Assembly (NCBI RefSeq): GCF_026151395.1
Contig: NZ_JAMQPV010000002.1
Span: forward strand, 248,001-312,000
Direction of reading: 5' to 3'
DNA: 64,000 nucleotides
Source of the DNA: Leptospira limi
GTDB lineage: Bacteria; Spirochaetota; Leptospiria; Leptospirales; Leptospiraceae
The notes under the pieces are model-generated. The model made no database searches. It had not been told where the DNA came from and was given only the letters and a program-made list of their open reading frames with translations. Of the stretch, positions 1-9,001 are shown in pieces (position 1 is the stretch's first letter; each line of letters begins with the position of its first letter). A program made the position numbers and the translations under genes.

Positions 1-1
1 C

Positions 2-421
2 CAAATCGGAATCGTTTTTCAGTTCTTTCATTTATTTCCATATCTCAACGCTATGGAAAATGTCTCGATTCCACTCCTTTTAGCAGGAAAGCCTAAAAAA
101 TACGCTGAGCAAAAATCTAAAGAAATTCTGGACATAGTTGGATTAAGCCATCGGTGGAATTTTACACCAAAAGAAATGTCAGGAGGCGAAAAACAAAGAG
201 TATCGATTGCCAGATCTATTGTTCATGAACCGAAAATCATTTTTGGCGATGAACCTACTGGAAACCTAGATTCAAAATCCTCCGAACAGGTAATAGAATT
301 ATTCCAAAAATGTGTATCTGATCTAGGTATAACAGTTTTCATCGTTACGCACAATGAAGGGATTGGAAAAACCGGAAACTCGAACTATCGCATGTTAGAT
401 GGACATTTAATCAAAAAATGA
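2..421 (+). CDS. ABC transporter ATP-binding protein (LolD/MacB type), 5' end cut by the window
   Basis: This is the C-terminal 139 residues of an ABC ATPase; the frame is open to the window edge, so the Walker A part lies upstream. The Q-loop region is read before the first internal Met (VFQFFHLFPYLNAMENV). The ABC signature SGGEKQRVSIARS, Walker B IIFGDEPTGNLDS and the switch His in VTHNEG are all present. The LolD/MacB-like subfamily is suggested by the P-T-G-N-L-D sequence and by the FtsX-like permease that follows. The stop overlaps the permease start (ATGA at 418-421), so the two are translationally coupled and probably form one exporter or lipoprotein-release complex at the inner membrane. 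The substrate cannot be told from sequence. Confidence 0.93.
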   Translation, partial: QIGIVFQFFHLFPYLNAMENVSIPLLLAGKPKKYAEQKSKEILDIVGLSHRWNFTPKEMSGGEKQRVSIARSIVHEPKIIFGDEPTGNLDSKSSEQVIELFQKCVSDLGITVFIVTHNEGIGKTGNSNYRMLDGHLIKK

Positions 422-2883
422 TTCACTTATATTTATACTTCATTTTCGGCTATTTAAAGAACAATCTTAGCAAAGTATTTTTCAATTTAGTGAGCATCAT
501 ACTTGGTATAGCATTATTTGTCAGTACTCAAATCAATGGATGGAAAGCTGAAAAAAGTTTAGTTGACCAAACAATAGGTTTCAATTCTCAAAATTTAATT
601 GGGAGATATGTGCCGAATTCAACACAAGATGAAGTTGATACGAATACATTTTATTCCATGGATGCGATTTTGCCAGAAGCATTCCATCTCGAACCAGAGT
701 TATTCATAAAAGGATATACGATACTCGAGGACAATCAATCGCTCAGCCTACCGATCATTGGTCGGGATCTAATTACATTTAGTCCCCACTCTAACAACCA
801 AAATAAACAAAAAATATTTCAAAAGTATTTCATAAGTAAATCTTTACTGCAAAAAACAAAAATTACTAACGCACGAATTTCCATTCATCTTTGTAATCAA
901 ATCCTAACGATCAATCTAGATGAAATCTTACCAATCGAAGGTGATGGATTATTTTTTGTAACAGATATTGAACGATTACAATCAATATGCGGATTAAAAA
1001 ATACATATTCTGCTATTAACATTATAAACGATAACAGTTTAAAAAACGTATTTTCGAATGTCAATTTATCTCAATTACCTAGAAATCAAAATTGGAAGTA
1101 TGAATCAATCAATGAAATTAAAGAAAGAGCCGGGGTCGCACTTGGTTCATTGAAAATAAATTTAACAATCATTTCCCTTGTTTCTGTCCTTATTTCTTTT
1201 TTTATGGTTTCGAACATATATACAGGAATCTTTTTATCTCGAAAAATTGAGTTCGGAATTTTACTTTCAATAGGCGGAACCCGTCTCAACAATTTTCTCT
1301 TATTTATGACTCTCGCATTACTTTTAGGGTTGGTTGGCGGAATCATAGGAACCTTTTTAGGGATCACTTTAGCAAATTTTAATTTTTTCCAAACATCGAA
1401 TACCATAACCGACTCTACCCAAATAGAATCATACAGAGAATTCCCAATTATGATTTTATTCTACGGAATATTTCTATCCATCGCTGGCTCAATCTTAAGT
1501 GCTTTATTCAATGCAATAAAGGCTTATAACATATTTCCTATCGAAATGCTAAAAGATAGAAATGAACCAACAAGAAATCCAAACAATAATTTTCAAGTTA
1601 AGTGGATCATATCATTTCTTTTCATATTTACAGGAATCATCATTGGGTGCTTAAAGATCCAAAAACAAATTCTACCAGGCCTAATCGGTGTATCCTTTGT
1701 GATACTTGGCTTTATTTTGATTAATTACGTATCCATCCCGATCATAGTGAAAGGGATTTCTAAATTTTCAGATAAGTTCAATTTATCTCCTAGTTTCATT
1801 TTGGCAATTAAAGAAATTGAAATGGAATCATGGAAAAATGGTTTAACTATTTCTACAGTCATGTTAGCAACATCTTTAGTTTTCACTTTATCCAGTTTAA
1901 CTTTAAGTTATGAAAGTTCGCTAAAACGATGGATTCATGAAGAGAACCAATCTGATTTTTCACTAATAAATGAAAAAAAATTGAATTCAGGTGAGCCTGG
2001 AGTTCCAATCAACCTTTTAGACAAACTTAAAAACGCTAATTTATTTAGCGATGTTGAACCATTTTTTATTAATTCAAAATTCATAGTTAATGGTAATTAC
2101 TTCACACTACATGTTTTAAAATTTCGAGAGAATGAAAATAAGGATGAAATTTTTGTTTCAAAAAACTTATGTTATCTTGAGAAAATCTGCAAAGGTGATT
2201 TATTAAAAATCAGCACTCCTTATAAAGGTGACGTAAATCTTAGAGTTCAAAACGAAAAAGAAAATTTTTTCTCCGAAAGAGGAACGATTATTATGGATTA
2301 TTCCTTATACAAATCGTTATTTCCAATCCAAGAATTGAATTCTATCCGAATAACAATTTCCAATTTATCGAAAAAAGATGAAGCTGTAAAAACAATCGAA
2401 GAACTTGCGATCAAAAACGAACTCATCTACTTAGACCAGAAAAAACTGGAAGATTTGTATCTAATGGGAATGAATCGAGTTTTTTCCGTACTAGATTCAT
2501 TAAAACTGACAGCGATTTTAATTTCTCTTTTATCTTTAGCTACATCAATTTTTTATTATGTAAAAGAAAAATCCAGAATTCTAGCCGGTTTAAAGGCGAT
2601 CGGAATGAATTTCTTACAGATATTTTTATTATTATTTTACCAAACTATTTTTCTATTAACAGCGGGCATTACTTCTGGAATATTCAATAGCCTAATCCTC
2701 TCACCAATTGTGATATTTGGCATCAATCAAAATGCATTCGGATGGAATTTGATATTTACATTCCCAGTGCACTTTGTAGCAAATCTACCGATCTTAATAC
2801 TTTTATATGCAACCCTAATTACAATTATTCCTTTTTATTTTGTATACAGAATGAGGATTTCAAATGAGTTGAATTACGAATAA
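418..2883 (+). CDS. ABC transporter permease, FtsX/MacB-like, 821 aa
   Basis: A large inner-membrane permease. There is one N-terminal helix (about residues 13-33), then a periplasmic domain, then a first FtsX block of helices near 245-380. Two more helices lie near 395-445. A second periplasmic domain and a second FtsX block near 695-815 follow. This duplicated layout is typical of LolC/E-like or DevC-like permeases with about 800 residues, longer than the four-helix MacB. The motif around FGILLSIGGTR resembles the coupling helix of FtsX domains. It overlaps the ATPase gene by 4 bases and is its obvious partner. Known relatives export lipoproteins, peptides or other hydrophobic cargo; which applies here is not visible. 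Confidence 0.88.
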   Translation: MIHLYLYFIFGYLKNNLSKVFFNLVSIILGIALFVSTQINGWKAEKSLVDQTIGFNSQNLIGRYVPNSTQDEVDTNTFYSMDAILPEAFHLEPELFIKGYTILEDNQSLSLPIIGRDLITFSPHSNNQNKQKIFQKYFISKSLLQKTKITNARISIHLCNQILTINLDEILPIEGDGLFFVTDIERLQSICGLKNTYSAINIINDNSLKNVFSNVNLSQLPRNQNWKYESINEIKERAGVALGSLKINLTIISLVSVLISFFMVSNIYTGIFLSRKIEFGILLSIGGTRLNNFLLFMTLALLLGLVGGIIGTFLGITLANFNFFQTSNTITDSTQIESYREFPIMILFYGIFLSIAGSILSALFNAIKAYNIFPIEMLKDRNEPTRNPNNNFQVKWIISFLFIFTGIIIGCLKIQKQILPGLIGVSFVILGFILINYVSIPIIVKGISKFSDKFNLSPSFILAIKEIEMESWKNGLTISTVMLATSLVFTLSSLTLSYESSLKRWIHEENQSDFSLINEKKLNSGEPGVPINLLDKLKNANLFSDVEPFFINSKFIVNGNYFTLHVLKFRENENKDEIFVSKNLCYLEKICKGDLLKISTPYKGDVNLRVQNEKENFFSERGTIIMDYSLYKSLFPIQELNSIRITISNLSKKDEAVKTIEELAIKNELIYLDQKKLEDLYLMGMNRVFSVLDSLKLTAILISLLSLATSIFYYVKEKSRILAGLKAIGMNFLQIFLLLFYQTIFLLTAGITSGIFNSLILSPIVIFGINQNAFGWNLIFTFPVHFVANLPILILLYATLITIIPFYFVYRMRISNELNYE

Positions 2884-2920
2884 TTCTTTACCAAAAATAT
2901 ACCTTACATAATTTTAAGAC

Positions 2921-3823
2921 ATGGCGGGAAGTATTAAGGTTTGTTTGGATCTTGCAGACATGATTCGAAAGGAGAACTTAGAATCTCGTGAAAAAATTCC
3001 TACTTCCGATACACATTTAAGAGTTTGGTCATCCCAACTTGCTCGCACCGAAGAAGATATCAGAAAACTTTTAACTTCCCTAAGAGATAGCCACTATATA
3101 TTCATAGTATCTATTGTATCACCAGACCCTAATTTGTTTGTATATGGTGAAGATGCTTACGTATTTGCAGAACCATTCATTTTGAATGAACTAAAAAAAC
3201 ATGCGGAAGAGTCGCTAGAAAAACTTTATGAAGCCAGTAATTACAAAAGGAAATCTGCGTTTCAGATCACTAGAGAACTGTTTCCAAAAATAAAAGAATT
3301 TAATAACACTCCTTTAGGTCGCTCGATCAACCTATCAGTGATGTTGGAAGAATTCCAACGGATGTTGACTGCTCAGAGTTACGAATATACTGACCAGTGG
3401 AGACGAAACAAACTTCAAGAAATATATAAAGACGAAGTATTGGTTGCAGAGGAATTAGCAAATAATGCAAACTTTAGAGAGAATGATCCAACCAAAAGGG
3501 CTATTGACCAATTAAAGGACCAAGCCCCAAAAGAGAAAATTGATTCAAATTGGGTCAAAGCAAAAGAAAACTTTTCCACCGAATTTTTACTTAGAGTCCA
3601 TTTCAGAAAGTATGAATTTGATATTGTAAAAAAATTAATTCAAAGTGGAAAACTAAAGGAAGAGAAAGACATCAAATATGTCAGAGATACAATCCAATTA
3701 ATGGAAAGTAGAATGGAACAAGACAATCTATTGAAACGATATGCCAACGAAATGGTTGAGCTCAGGCGTTATGCCCAAGCTAAATTAAACATGATTCGCC
3801 AAGGAGTAAGTCCAAAACAATGA
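2921..3823 (+). CDS. conserved hypothetical protein, 300 aa, soluble
   Basis: I do not recognise a named family. The protein is hydrophilic, with no signal peptide or membrane segment. The first 65 or so residues (helices around LADMIRKENLESREKIP and EEDIRKLLTSLRDSHYIF, then a beta-rich FIVSIVSPDP) look like a small winged-helix-type fold. The rest is largely alpha-helical and charged, with long helices near 185-210 and 255-295. It begins 37 bases after the permease on the same strand and could be co-transcribed with it. It converges on the next gene with only 18 bases between. The coding call rests on length, codon pattern and amino-acid composition; the function is unknown. Confidence 0.8.
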   Translation: MAGSIKVCLDLADMIRKENLESREKIPTSDTHLRVWSSQLARTEEDIRKLLTSLRDSHYIFIVSIVSPDPNLFVYGEDAYVFAEPFILNELKKHAEESLEKLYEASNYKRKSAFQITRELFPKIKEFNNTPLGRSINLSVMLEEFQRMLTAQSYEYTDQWRRNKLQEIYKDEVLVAEELANNANFRENDPTKRAIDQLKDQAPKEKIDSNWVKAKENFSTEFLLRVHFRKYEFDIVKKLIQSGKLKEEKDIKYVRDTIQLMESRMEQDNLLKRYANEMVELRRYAQAKLNMIRQGVSPKQ

Positions 3824-3841
3824 TTATAAGTGGATCACCAA

Positions 3842-4594
3842 TTAACTCTTAAACCAACCTACTTTATCAAGCTGAGTGTATACCTGAAAAAAGAAGACAA
3901 CCAAACTTATAAAAATCAACCTTCGTTTTAAAGAAAACTTACTATCGATATGATTTTCCTTTTCTGGAGCATACAATAAGTATATAATCAAATTTACATT
4001 TAAGAACAACCCAAGAAACTCTGGATTCAAAATCGGAAAATTAACTTTTACTTGAGGAATATAAAGCATCACGAGAATAACTATACTTGGAATAAAATAA
4101 ATAGGGGTTTTTCGATTCCACAAACTATCTTCTGTTAAATCTTCTTCTCTTTTAATTCCTGAGATATTTTCTAGGAGAGAAATGAATTCCTCTCGATTTT
4201 TAATATTAACAATGGGGTGGATTTTTTCCTTCGTTTCTAAAACAACACGATCATAACCACGAAACTTATCTAAAATAATTTTCTCTAAATCTTTAATACG
4301 AACTGATGCACAATTTCCATTTGAATCAAATTGCTTCAGTAATCCGCCTTCTATCTCAACTTTTCCACTAGATAGAATTTCAATTTGTTTCAAATAATTC
4401 CTTCGAAGAAACCAAAAGAAAAGACCAAGAAGTGGTACAAATAAAGTGAAAAACTGTGTTCGTCCCTCGACTGGAATTTGAAGACTATTATAAACAACAA
4501 ATATGAGAAAAAGTACCACGATGGTCCAAGTGCGGGTCAGTAGTTTTTTTCGAAAATAAGTTACATCATATAGATATGTTTTTTTTTCACTCAT
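3842..4594 (-). CDS. hypothetical membrane protein with PH-like middle domain, 250 aa
   Basis: Four hydrophobic segments are visible: two near the N terminus (about 22-40 and 48-63) and two or three after residue 165. A soluble middle part (about 70-145) reads like a bacterial PH-like domain, with alternating strands (GKVEIEGGLLKQFD, SVRIKDLEKIIL, RVVLETKEKIHPIV) and a final helix (REEFISLLENI). This resembles membrane proteins of the YdbS/bPH type, but I cannot assign a family. Its ATG overlaps the pyrE stop by one base (TAATG), so it is translated from the pyrE message. The function is unknown. Confidence 0.78.
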   Translation of the reverse strand: MSEKKTYLYDVTYFRKKLLTRTWTIVVLFLIFVVYNSLQIPVEGRTQFFTLFVPLLGLFFWFLRRNYLKQIEILSSGKVEIEGGLLKQFDSNGNCASVRIKDLEKIILDKFRGYDRVVLETKEKIHPIVNIKNREEFISLLENISGIKREEDLTEDSLWNRKTPIYFIPSIVILVMLYIPQVKVNFPILNPEFLGLFLNVNLIIYLLYAPEKENHIDSKFSLKRRLIFISLVVFFFQVYTQLDKVGWFKS

Positions 4595-5151
4595 TAGAAA
4601 AACTCACTCTTCTTAAAAATGGAAGACATGGAAACATGTTCTTTCTCTAAATTTTCCCTTCCACCTTCCTCTCGATCGAGGATACAAATTCCATTTGTCA
4701 CGGTAATTCCAGCATCCCTCAATACTTTAACAGCTTTTAAAGTGGATCCTCCAGTGGTGATCACATCATCAACAACCAAACAAGATTTCACTTCTTTCCA
4801 GAACCCTTCGATTTGTTGTCCGGTTCCATGACCTTTTGACTCCTTTCTTACAACGAGAGGAAAAATCGTTTTACCCCTCTTTCCATAAGCTAAAGAAATA
4901 GCATAGGCTATGGGGTCGGCACCTAGTGTAAGGCCCCCAATTGCTTGGAATTCTACATTTAATTTTGGAATAATTTCTTCGATGAAACAGTCTGCGATAA
5001 TTGCTAATCGCTCTGGATGGAGAGTTACTTCTTTACAATTAAAATAATGTTGAGATTCCAATCCACTCGCTAAGCGAAAAGGTGTTTCGGAAAAACGATA
5101 CACGTGGTTCTTCATCCATGAAAATAATTGATCACGATATGTATGGGACAT
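4594..5151 (-). CDS. pyrE: orotate phosphoribosyltransferase
   Basis: Catalyses transfer of the phosphoribosyl group of PRPP to orotate to make OMP, in de novo pyrimidine synthesis in the cytoplasm. The PRPP-binding loop is clear at about residues 125-137 (LVVDDVITTGGST), with the acidic pair D128-D129. The flexible-loop region VRKESKGHGTG (about 101-111) carries the Lys/His residues that act across the dimer. The PyrE opening pattern SGLESQHYFNCKEV (29-42) is also present. At 185 residues it is in the usual range (about 180-215). It is followed at once by a membrane protein through a TAATG overlap. Confidence 0.95.
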   Translation of the reverse strand: MSHTYRDQLFSWMKNHVYRFSETPFRLASGLESQHYFNCKEVTLHPERLAIIADCFIEEIIPKLNVEFQAIGGLTLGADPIAYAISLAYGKRGKTIFPLVVRKESKGHGTGQQIEGFWKEVKSCLVVDDVITTGGSTLKAVKVLRDAGITVTNGICILDREEGGRENLEKEHVSMSSIFKKSEFF

Positions 5152-5165
5152 ATTCTAATTATTTT

Positions 5166-5333
5166 CTATGTATCTGGTTGAATACCAAATTTTAAAGGTC
5201 CAACCAATCGAAAACTTGCCTTTGGATCGTAGATACGCTGAAATGACGTAATCAGTTTCCAGTTTTCAGTTTCCATAAGTCCCCAAACCCAAAAACGCTC
5301 ATTATTGGTTATCAATAACTTTACGTCTTTAAA
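5166..5333 (-). pseudogene. probable 3' remnant of a lost gene (55 codons)
   Basis: On the minus strand a 55-codon open stretch ends at TAG (5166-5168). Its translation is strikingly protein-like: it includes ITNNERFWVWGLMETENWK and ends RIYDPKASFRLVGPLKFG. No ATG begins it. The codon just upstream is a stop (TGA, 5334-5336), and other stops soon follow. The frame therefore looks like the surviving C-terminal end of a decayed gene. The Y-D-P-x-x-x-F pattern is reminiscent of the C termini of FAD-linked oxidases, but that is a weak hint. It lies between the pyrE start and the TetR promoter. Confidence 0.4.
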
Positions 5334-5615
5334 TCAGAAATCTTTTTCACTTTACATGGAATCTAAGATCGTTTTTTCGAATTAAATGAATTAATGTGAA
5401 ATATTACATTGAATGTAAAAATAACATGACAGTAATAATTCGCTCGTAGTAAATTTATGTTTAAGGTAATAATAAATCCGAATTTTCTATTCTTCGTTTT
5501 CAAATATTGGAATTTTGATCCAGCAATTAGATTCTGGAACTGATATTATAACATTTTTCTCTGATTCCCGCAGAAAAGAAGGTTTTTTAAGACCAAACTG
5601 AACCAGCGAGTAACT
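5334..5615. other. intergenic region upstream of the TetR gene
   Basis: About 280 AT-rich bases between the gene remnant and the TetR start. It contains one clear palindrome and an overlapping promoter-like pair (listed separately). Nothing else that I can support as coding was seen; the short minus-strand frame at 5487-5702 overlaps the TetR gene and is treated as a shadow. Confidence 0.6.
5404..5438 (+). promoter_or_regulatory. 15-bp palindrome overlapping a predicted promoter
   Basis: TTACATT-G-AATGTAA (5404-5418) is a perfect 7-1-7 inverted repeat. A -35-like TTGAAT (5409-5414) lies inside it. It is followed after 18 bases by a -10-like TAATAA (5433-5438). A repressor bound to the palindrome would cover the -35. 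The nearest gene in the right direction is the TetR regulator at 5616, so autoregulation is a fair inference, although the leader would be about 170 bases long. Confidence 0.45.
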
Positions 5616-6263
5616 ATGGACAAGATGACATTGAACCGATTGCCACTGCGAATCCGTAAAAAGCAAAATACCGAAGAAATGATTCTTTCCGTTGCAAAAC
5701 AATTATTCCAAAAAAAGGGATTCTCTCAGGTCACCCTGCCTGAAATAGCAGATGAAGCCGATGTCTCGGTAAAAACAATCTTTAATTACTTTGGAGCGAA
5801 GGAAGAATTAGCCTTTCGAGATGAAGTCCAATTTTGTGACCAGCTCATCCTTAGCATTTTATCCCGAAAGGAAAATCAGTCAGTTTTTGATGCATACCAA
5901 GAATTTATTTGGTCACTCATACAGTCAATCGACCCTGACCAACTCATTGAATCATTACCTGGATTTCACACTTGGATGGATGACCCTGCTTTGGAGCAAA
6001 GGTATCTTCAGTTATGGGAAAATTATGAAAAGCGGATCACCGATGCGTTACAATTGGAATTTGGTCATGCCGAATTCGACCCAACTTTACGCGTGATTGC
6101 CTGCCAAATGGTGACTGTACTTAAAACTCTTGGTTCAAAGGATTTCAAAAACTATTTAAAACCAATCCCCATGGCACTGCGTTACCGGGCATTAGAAAAA
6201 TGGACCCTAAGATCCCTCGAATTACTTTCGGGGATCAGGGACCATCTTCAGAAAAACGACTAA
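5616..6263 (+). CDS. TetR/AcrR family transcriptional regulator
   Basis: 215 residues, the normal TetR size. The N-terminal DNA-binding domain spans about residues 15-65. Its helix-turn-helix is VTLPEIADEADVSVKTIFNY, with the family-typical FNYFGAKEELAF after it. The C-terminal part is an all-helical ligand-binding and dimer domain with no recognisable ligand signature. The ATG at 5616 and one at 5625 are both possible starts; neither has a strong Shine-Dalgarno. It overlaps the convergent cytochrome peroxidase gene by 4 bases at its 3' end. The target is unknown; a palindrome upstream at 5404 may be its own operator. Confidence 0.9.
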   Translation: MDKMTLNRLPLRIRKKQNTEEMILSVAKQLFQKKGFSQVTLPEIADEADVSVKTIFNYFGAKEELAFRDEVQFCDQLILSILSRKENQSVFDAYQEFIWSLIQSIDPDQLIESLPGFHTWMDDPALEQRYLQLWENYEKRITDALQLEFGHAEFDPTLRVIACQMVTVLKTLGSKDFKNYLKPIPMALRYRALEKWTLRSLELLSGIRDHLQKND

Positions 6264-7246
6264 TTTGCTCGATTTTTATCTGCCAAAGTTCCTAAAAACA
6301 ATACAATCTTTTTTGTTTCTTCTTCAGAAAGATTAATTCCTAATTGGTGGTAAGCCATTTTTTGAACAGCTTCTTCAATCGTTGCGATTTTTCCATCATG
6401 GAAATAAGGCCCTGTGAGCGTGATGTTTCTCAAACTGGGAACCTTAAAAACAAATTTATCTTCAGGTTTTTTGGTAACATTAAAACGACCCAAATCTTCA
6501 GTTTTGTATTCATTTACTAAACCGACTTTTCTGTAAGAATTCCCGCCAAGTAAATTTCCAGAGTGGCAAGATGTACAACCAGCAGCAAGAAAACTCTTAA
6601 ACCCTTCTTGTTCCGCTTTGCTCATTGCCTTAAAATCTCCCTTCACAAAGTCATCAAATCTGGAAGGAGTCACAAGCGTTCTTTCAAATGCAGCAATTGC
6701 TCCAGCAAGATTATCATAGGTTACAGGAGCTTTATCATTAGGGAAAGCTTCCGCAAATAATTTTGGATATTCAGCATCTTCATTTATTCGTTTGAGTACT
6801 TCTTTTTCGGATGGCATTGCCATTTCAACTGGATTCAAAATAGGACCTTTGGCTTGTGCTTTTAGATCCGCAGCTCTTCCGTCCCAAAATTGGACAAAGT
6901 GAAATCCAGCATTTAACACTGTTGGTGAATTCCGATCCCCATTTTTGCCGAATGCACCAGGAGATGTGGGAAGATTGTCTACACCTGCGGATTTTCCTTC
7001 AATATTGTGACAGGAGTTACAGGACTGAGATTCATTCATCGAAAGTTTTTTCTCAAAATAAAGTTTTTTACCGAGTGAAATGAGTTTTTCAGAATCATTT
7101 TCAGATCCTGGCATTTTTTCTGGTAAAGCACCAATGATTTGTTTCGCTTTTCCTTGGATTTCTTTTGTTTCTTCTGAAGGACCACAAAAGACCAAAGAAA
7201 AGAGTAGAGCTGTCATTAGAAAAGGTGTAAGTATTTGTTTAAGCAT
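6260..7246 (-). CDS. di-haem cytochrome c peroxidase (CcpA/MauG family), lipoprotein
   Basis: Reduces hydrogen peroxide to water with electrons from c-type cytochromes, in the periplasm; some members oxidise other substrates. Two haem c sites are visible: CNSCH at 76-80 and CTSCH at 224-228. An N-terminal hydrophobic segment ends in a lipobox, LVFC at 18-21, so the protein is probably a lipid-anchored periplasmic enzyme. The 328-residue length and the motifs NSPTVLNAGF (107-116), FWDGRA (120-125) and PSLRN followed by GPYFHDG fit the family well. It has a good ribosome-binding site (GAGGAAAG) before the ATG. It stands alone, converging on the TetR gene. Confidence 0.93.
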   Translation of the reverse strand: MLKQILTPFLMTALLFSLVFCGPSEETKEIQGKAKQIIGALPEKMPGSENDSEKLISLGKKLYFEKKLSMNESQSCNSCHNIEGKSAGVDNLPTSPGAFGKNGDRNSPTVLNAGFHFVQFWDGRAADLKAQAKGPILNPVEMAMPSEKEVLKRINEDAEYPKLFAEAFPNDKAPVTYDNLAGAIAAFERTLVTPSRFDDFVKGDFKAMSKAEQEGFKSFLAAGCTSCHSGNLLGGNSYRKVGLVNEYKTEDLGRFNVTKKPEDKFVFKVPSLRNITLTGPYFHDGKIATIEEAVQKMAYHQLGINLSEEETKKIVLFLGTLADKNRAN

Positions 7247-7536
7247 GTCTTTCCTCTATCGGCTATATACCGAGAAATCAATTATCTGGGCAAGTGAGAT
7301 TTATCCTCCATAAAATCAAAAGTACGAGTGAAACCCGAGCTTCCGCGCTAAAAACTTCGTAAAATAGAGGCATTTTACCTCTTATCATTCAGAAAGGATG
7401 CTAATGGAAACGGCATTCAAAGGCAAATGAATGGCATAGTCGTGCCTTATCGATGGAAACTTCACTGAATTCAAACCAGAGCCTCTTGGCACGATTTTTG
7501 CAAAATAGTGTCTGTACAATCGTTAGGGGGCTTGAT

Positions 7537-7884
7537 ATGTTAAATACGAGAAGAACAGAAAGAATACCATCGATCGAATGGGATGACCTAGTCTTAAAAT
7601 TATTTTCAATCAATGAAAAACCAGAATTTCTAGTCACGAAAATAGGTAATATCTCTGAGCTTGGAGTCAGTAGTTGGATCCAACACGAAATTGGATTAAA
7701 TGAAAAAGATCAGGTAACCGGGGTCATTGAAAGTGATTTAACACGGTCTCGAATAACATTCAGAGGAAAAATCGCTTGGATGAAAGAAACTGACGATGGT
7801 ATCCAATTTGGGATCAAATTTGCCGAGGAGTTAATTTTACCCAATTTTATCATCGCAAGATCAATGGCGGAATCAGCAGCATAA
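7537..7884 (+). CDS. PilZ domain protein, 115 aa
   Basis: PilZ domains bind cyclic di-GMP. The two binding motifs are visible: RxxxR as RRTER near the start and N-x-S-x-x-G as NISELG about 30 residues later. The C-terminal beta-barrel pattern (FRGKIAWMKETDDGIQFGIKF) is typical of a single-domain PilZ. I place the start at the ATG at 7537, preceded by AGGGGG (7525-7530) with a 6-base gap. An in-frame ATG at 7453 would add 28 residues unlike any PilZ N terminus. It probably acts as a c-di-GMP effector; the partner is unknown. argF follows 79 bases downstream on the same strand. Confidence 0.82.
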   Translation: MLNTRRTERIPSIEWDDLVLKLFSINEKPEFLVTKIGNISELGVSSWIQHEIGLNEKDQVTGVIESDLTRSRITFRGKIAWMKETDDGIQFGIKFAEELILPNFIIARSMAESAA

Positions 7885-7963
7885 AAAAACGATTTCTTCG
7901 TTCCAATCGGAAGACTTTCCTCTCGATTTAGGAACTATACAATCCGATACTTGTAAGGAAGCT

Positions 7964-8896
7964 ATGTCCCAAGTGAAACATTTGATATCCTGGCAAGATT
8001 GGTCCGATGGAGAAATCCAAGAGTTACTCGACTTTGCAGTGTATGTAAAGAAAAATCGGGTGTACTTTTCAGGGCATATGTCTGGACGTTCTCTCGCAAT
8101 GTTGTTCCAAAAAACATCCACGAGAACCAGAGTATCTTTCGAAGCTGGTATGACTGAACTTGGTGGGCATGCAATTTTCTTAGATTGGATGGCATCCAAT
8201 TTTTTACTGTCTGATATCGATTTTGAAGGAAGATATCTCTCAAGTAATGTTGCCATCATTATGGCACGTTTAAAAAAACATGAAGATTTGTTAGTGTTAA
8301 AATCGGGGTCTACTGTCCCTGTTATCAATGGCTGTTGTAATTTGTTTCATCCTTGTCAATCCTTAGCAGATATCCTAACAATTGTAATGGACTCTCCCAA
8401 TGACTGGAAAAAGAAAACCTTATGTTACATTGGAGTTCATAATAATGTAGCCAATTCACTTGTAGAGATTACGGCTGCGCTTGGCATTCATTTAATCCTT
8501 GTTACACCAATTGCTTCAAAAGAATCCATTGTTACAAATGCAATGGAAAGAGCAGAAAAAAAAGGCACTGTTTCATGGGAAATGGATGTAAAAAAAGCAG
8601 TATCTCATGCTGATTATGTATACACGGATACATGGGTGGATATGGAATTCTTTAACGATCCAAAGTTTCAAAAAGAAAAAGAAGAACGGATCCAAATGAT
8701 GATGCCTTACCAAGTGAACACAGCACTTATGAAACACACGAAAGCCAAAGTGATGCACGACATGCCGATCCACGCAGGTTATGAAATCACTAGAGAAATG
8801 GTAGAAAGTGATCGATCAATTATTTTCACTCAAGCCGAAAATAGACTCGATGCACAAAAAGCTGTCATTTTAAAACTTTTAGAAAATCATAACTAA
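7964..8896 (+). CDS. argF: ornithine carbamoyltransferase-family enzyme with unusual substrate loops
   Basis: Transfers the carbamoyl group of carbamoyl phosphate to an amine; classical members make citrulline from ornithine in arginine synthesis. The carbamoyl-phosphate site is intact: STRTR at 52-56 and HPCQSLAD at 129-136. The amine-side motifs differ. In place of the usual D-x-W-x-S-M-G it reads DTWVDM (222-227), and the usual HCLP reads HDMP (265-268), so the loop Ser and the Cys that contact ornithine are both replaced. Length (310) is normal. The start is supported by AAGGAA before the ATG. It may be the arginine-pathway enzyme of this lineage with altered loops, or it may use a different amine. 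Confidence 0.82.
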   Translation: MSQVKHLISWQDWSDGEIQELLDFAVYVKKNRVYFSGHMSGRSLAMLFQKTSTRTRVSFEAGMTELGGHAIFLDWMASNFLLSDIDFEGRYLSSNVAIIMARLKKHEDLLVLKSGSTVPVINGCCNLFHPCQSLADILTIVMDSPNDWKKKTLCYIGVHNNVANSLVEITAALGIHLILVTPIASKESIVTNAMERAEKKGTVSWEMDVKKAVSHADYVYTDTWVDMEFFNDPKFQKEKEERIQMMMPYQVNTALMKHTKAKVMHDMPIHAGYEITREMVESDRSIIFTQAENRLDAQKAVILKLLENHN

Positions 8897-9001
8897 TCGG
8901 TTAGTCAAAAAAGCACTCTTATTTGTGATATAAATCTACTGAATTTTTGTAATTACATTGAGTTTCAATTTTTAGAGAATGTGAGAATTTGGATTCTACA
9001 C

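Noticed and set aside
1086..1406. 106-codon minus-strand frame inside the permease gene
   Set aside because: Shadow of a well-supported gene, with no start signal.
8891..8915. Terminator after argF
   Set aside because: Stem of only five pairs around TCGG and followed by A instead of T.
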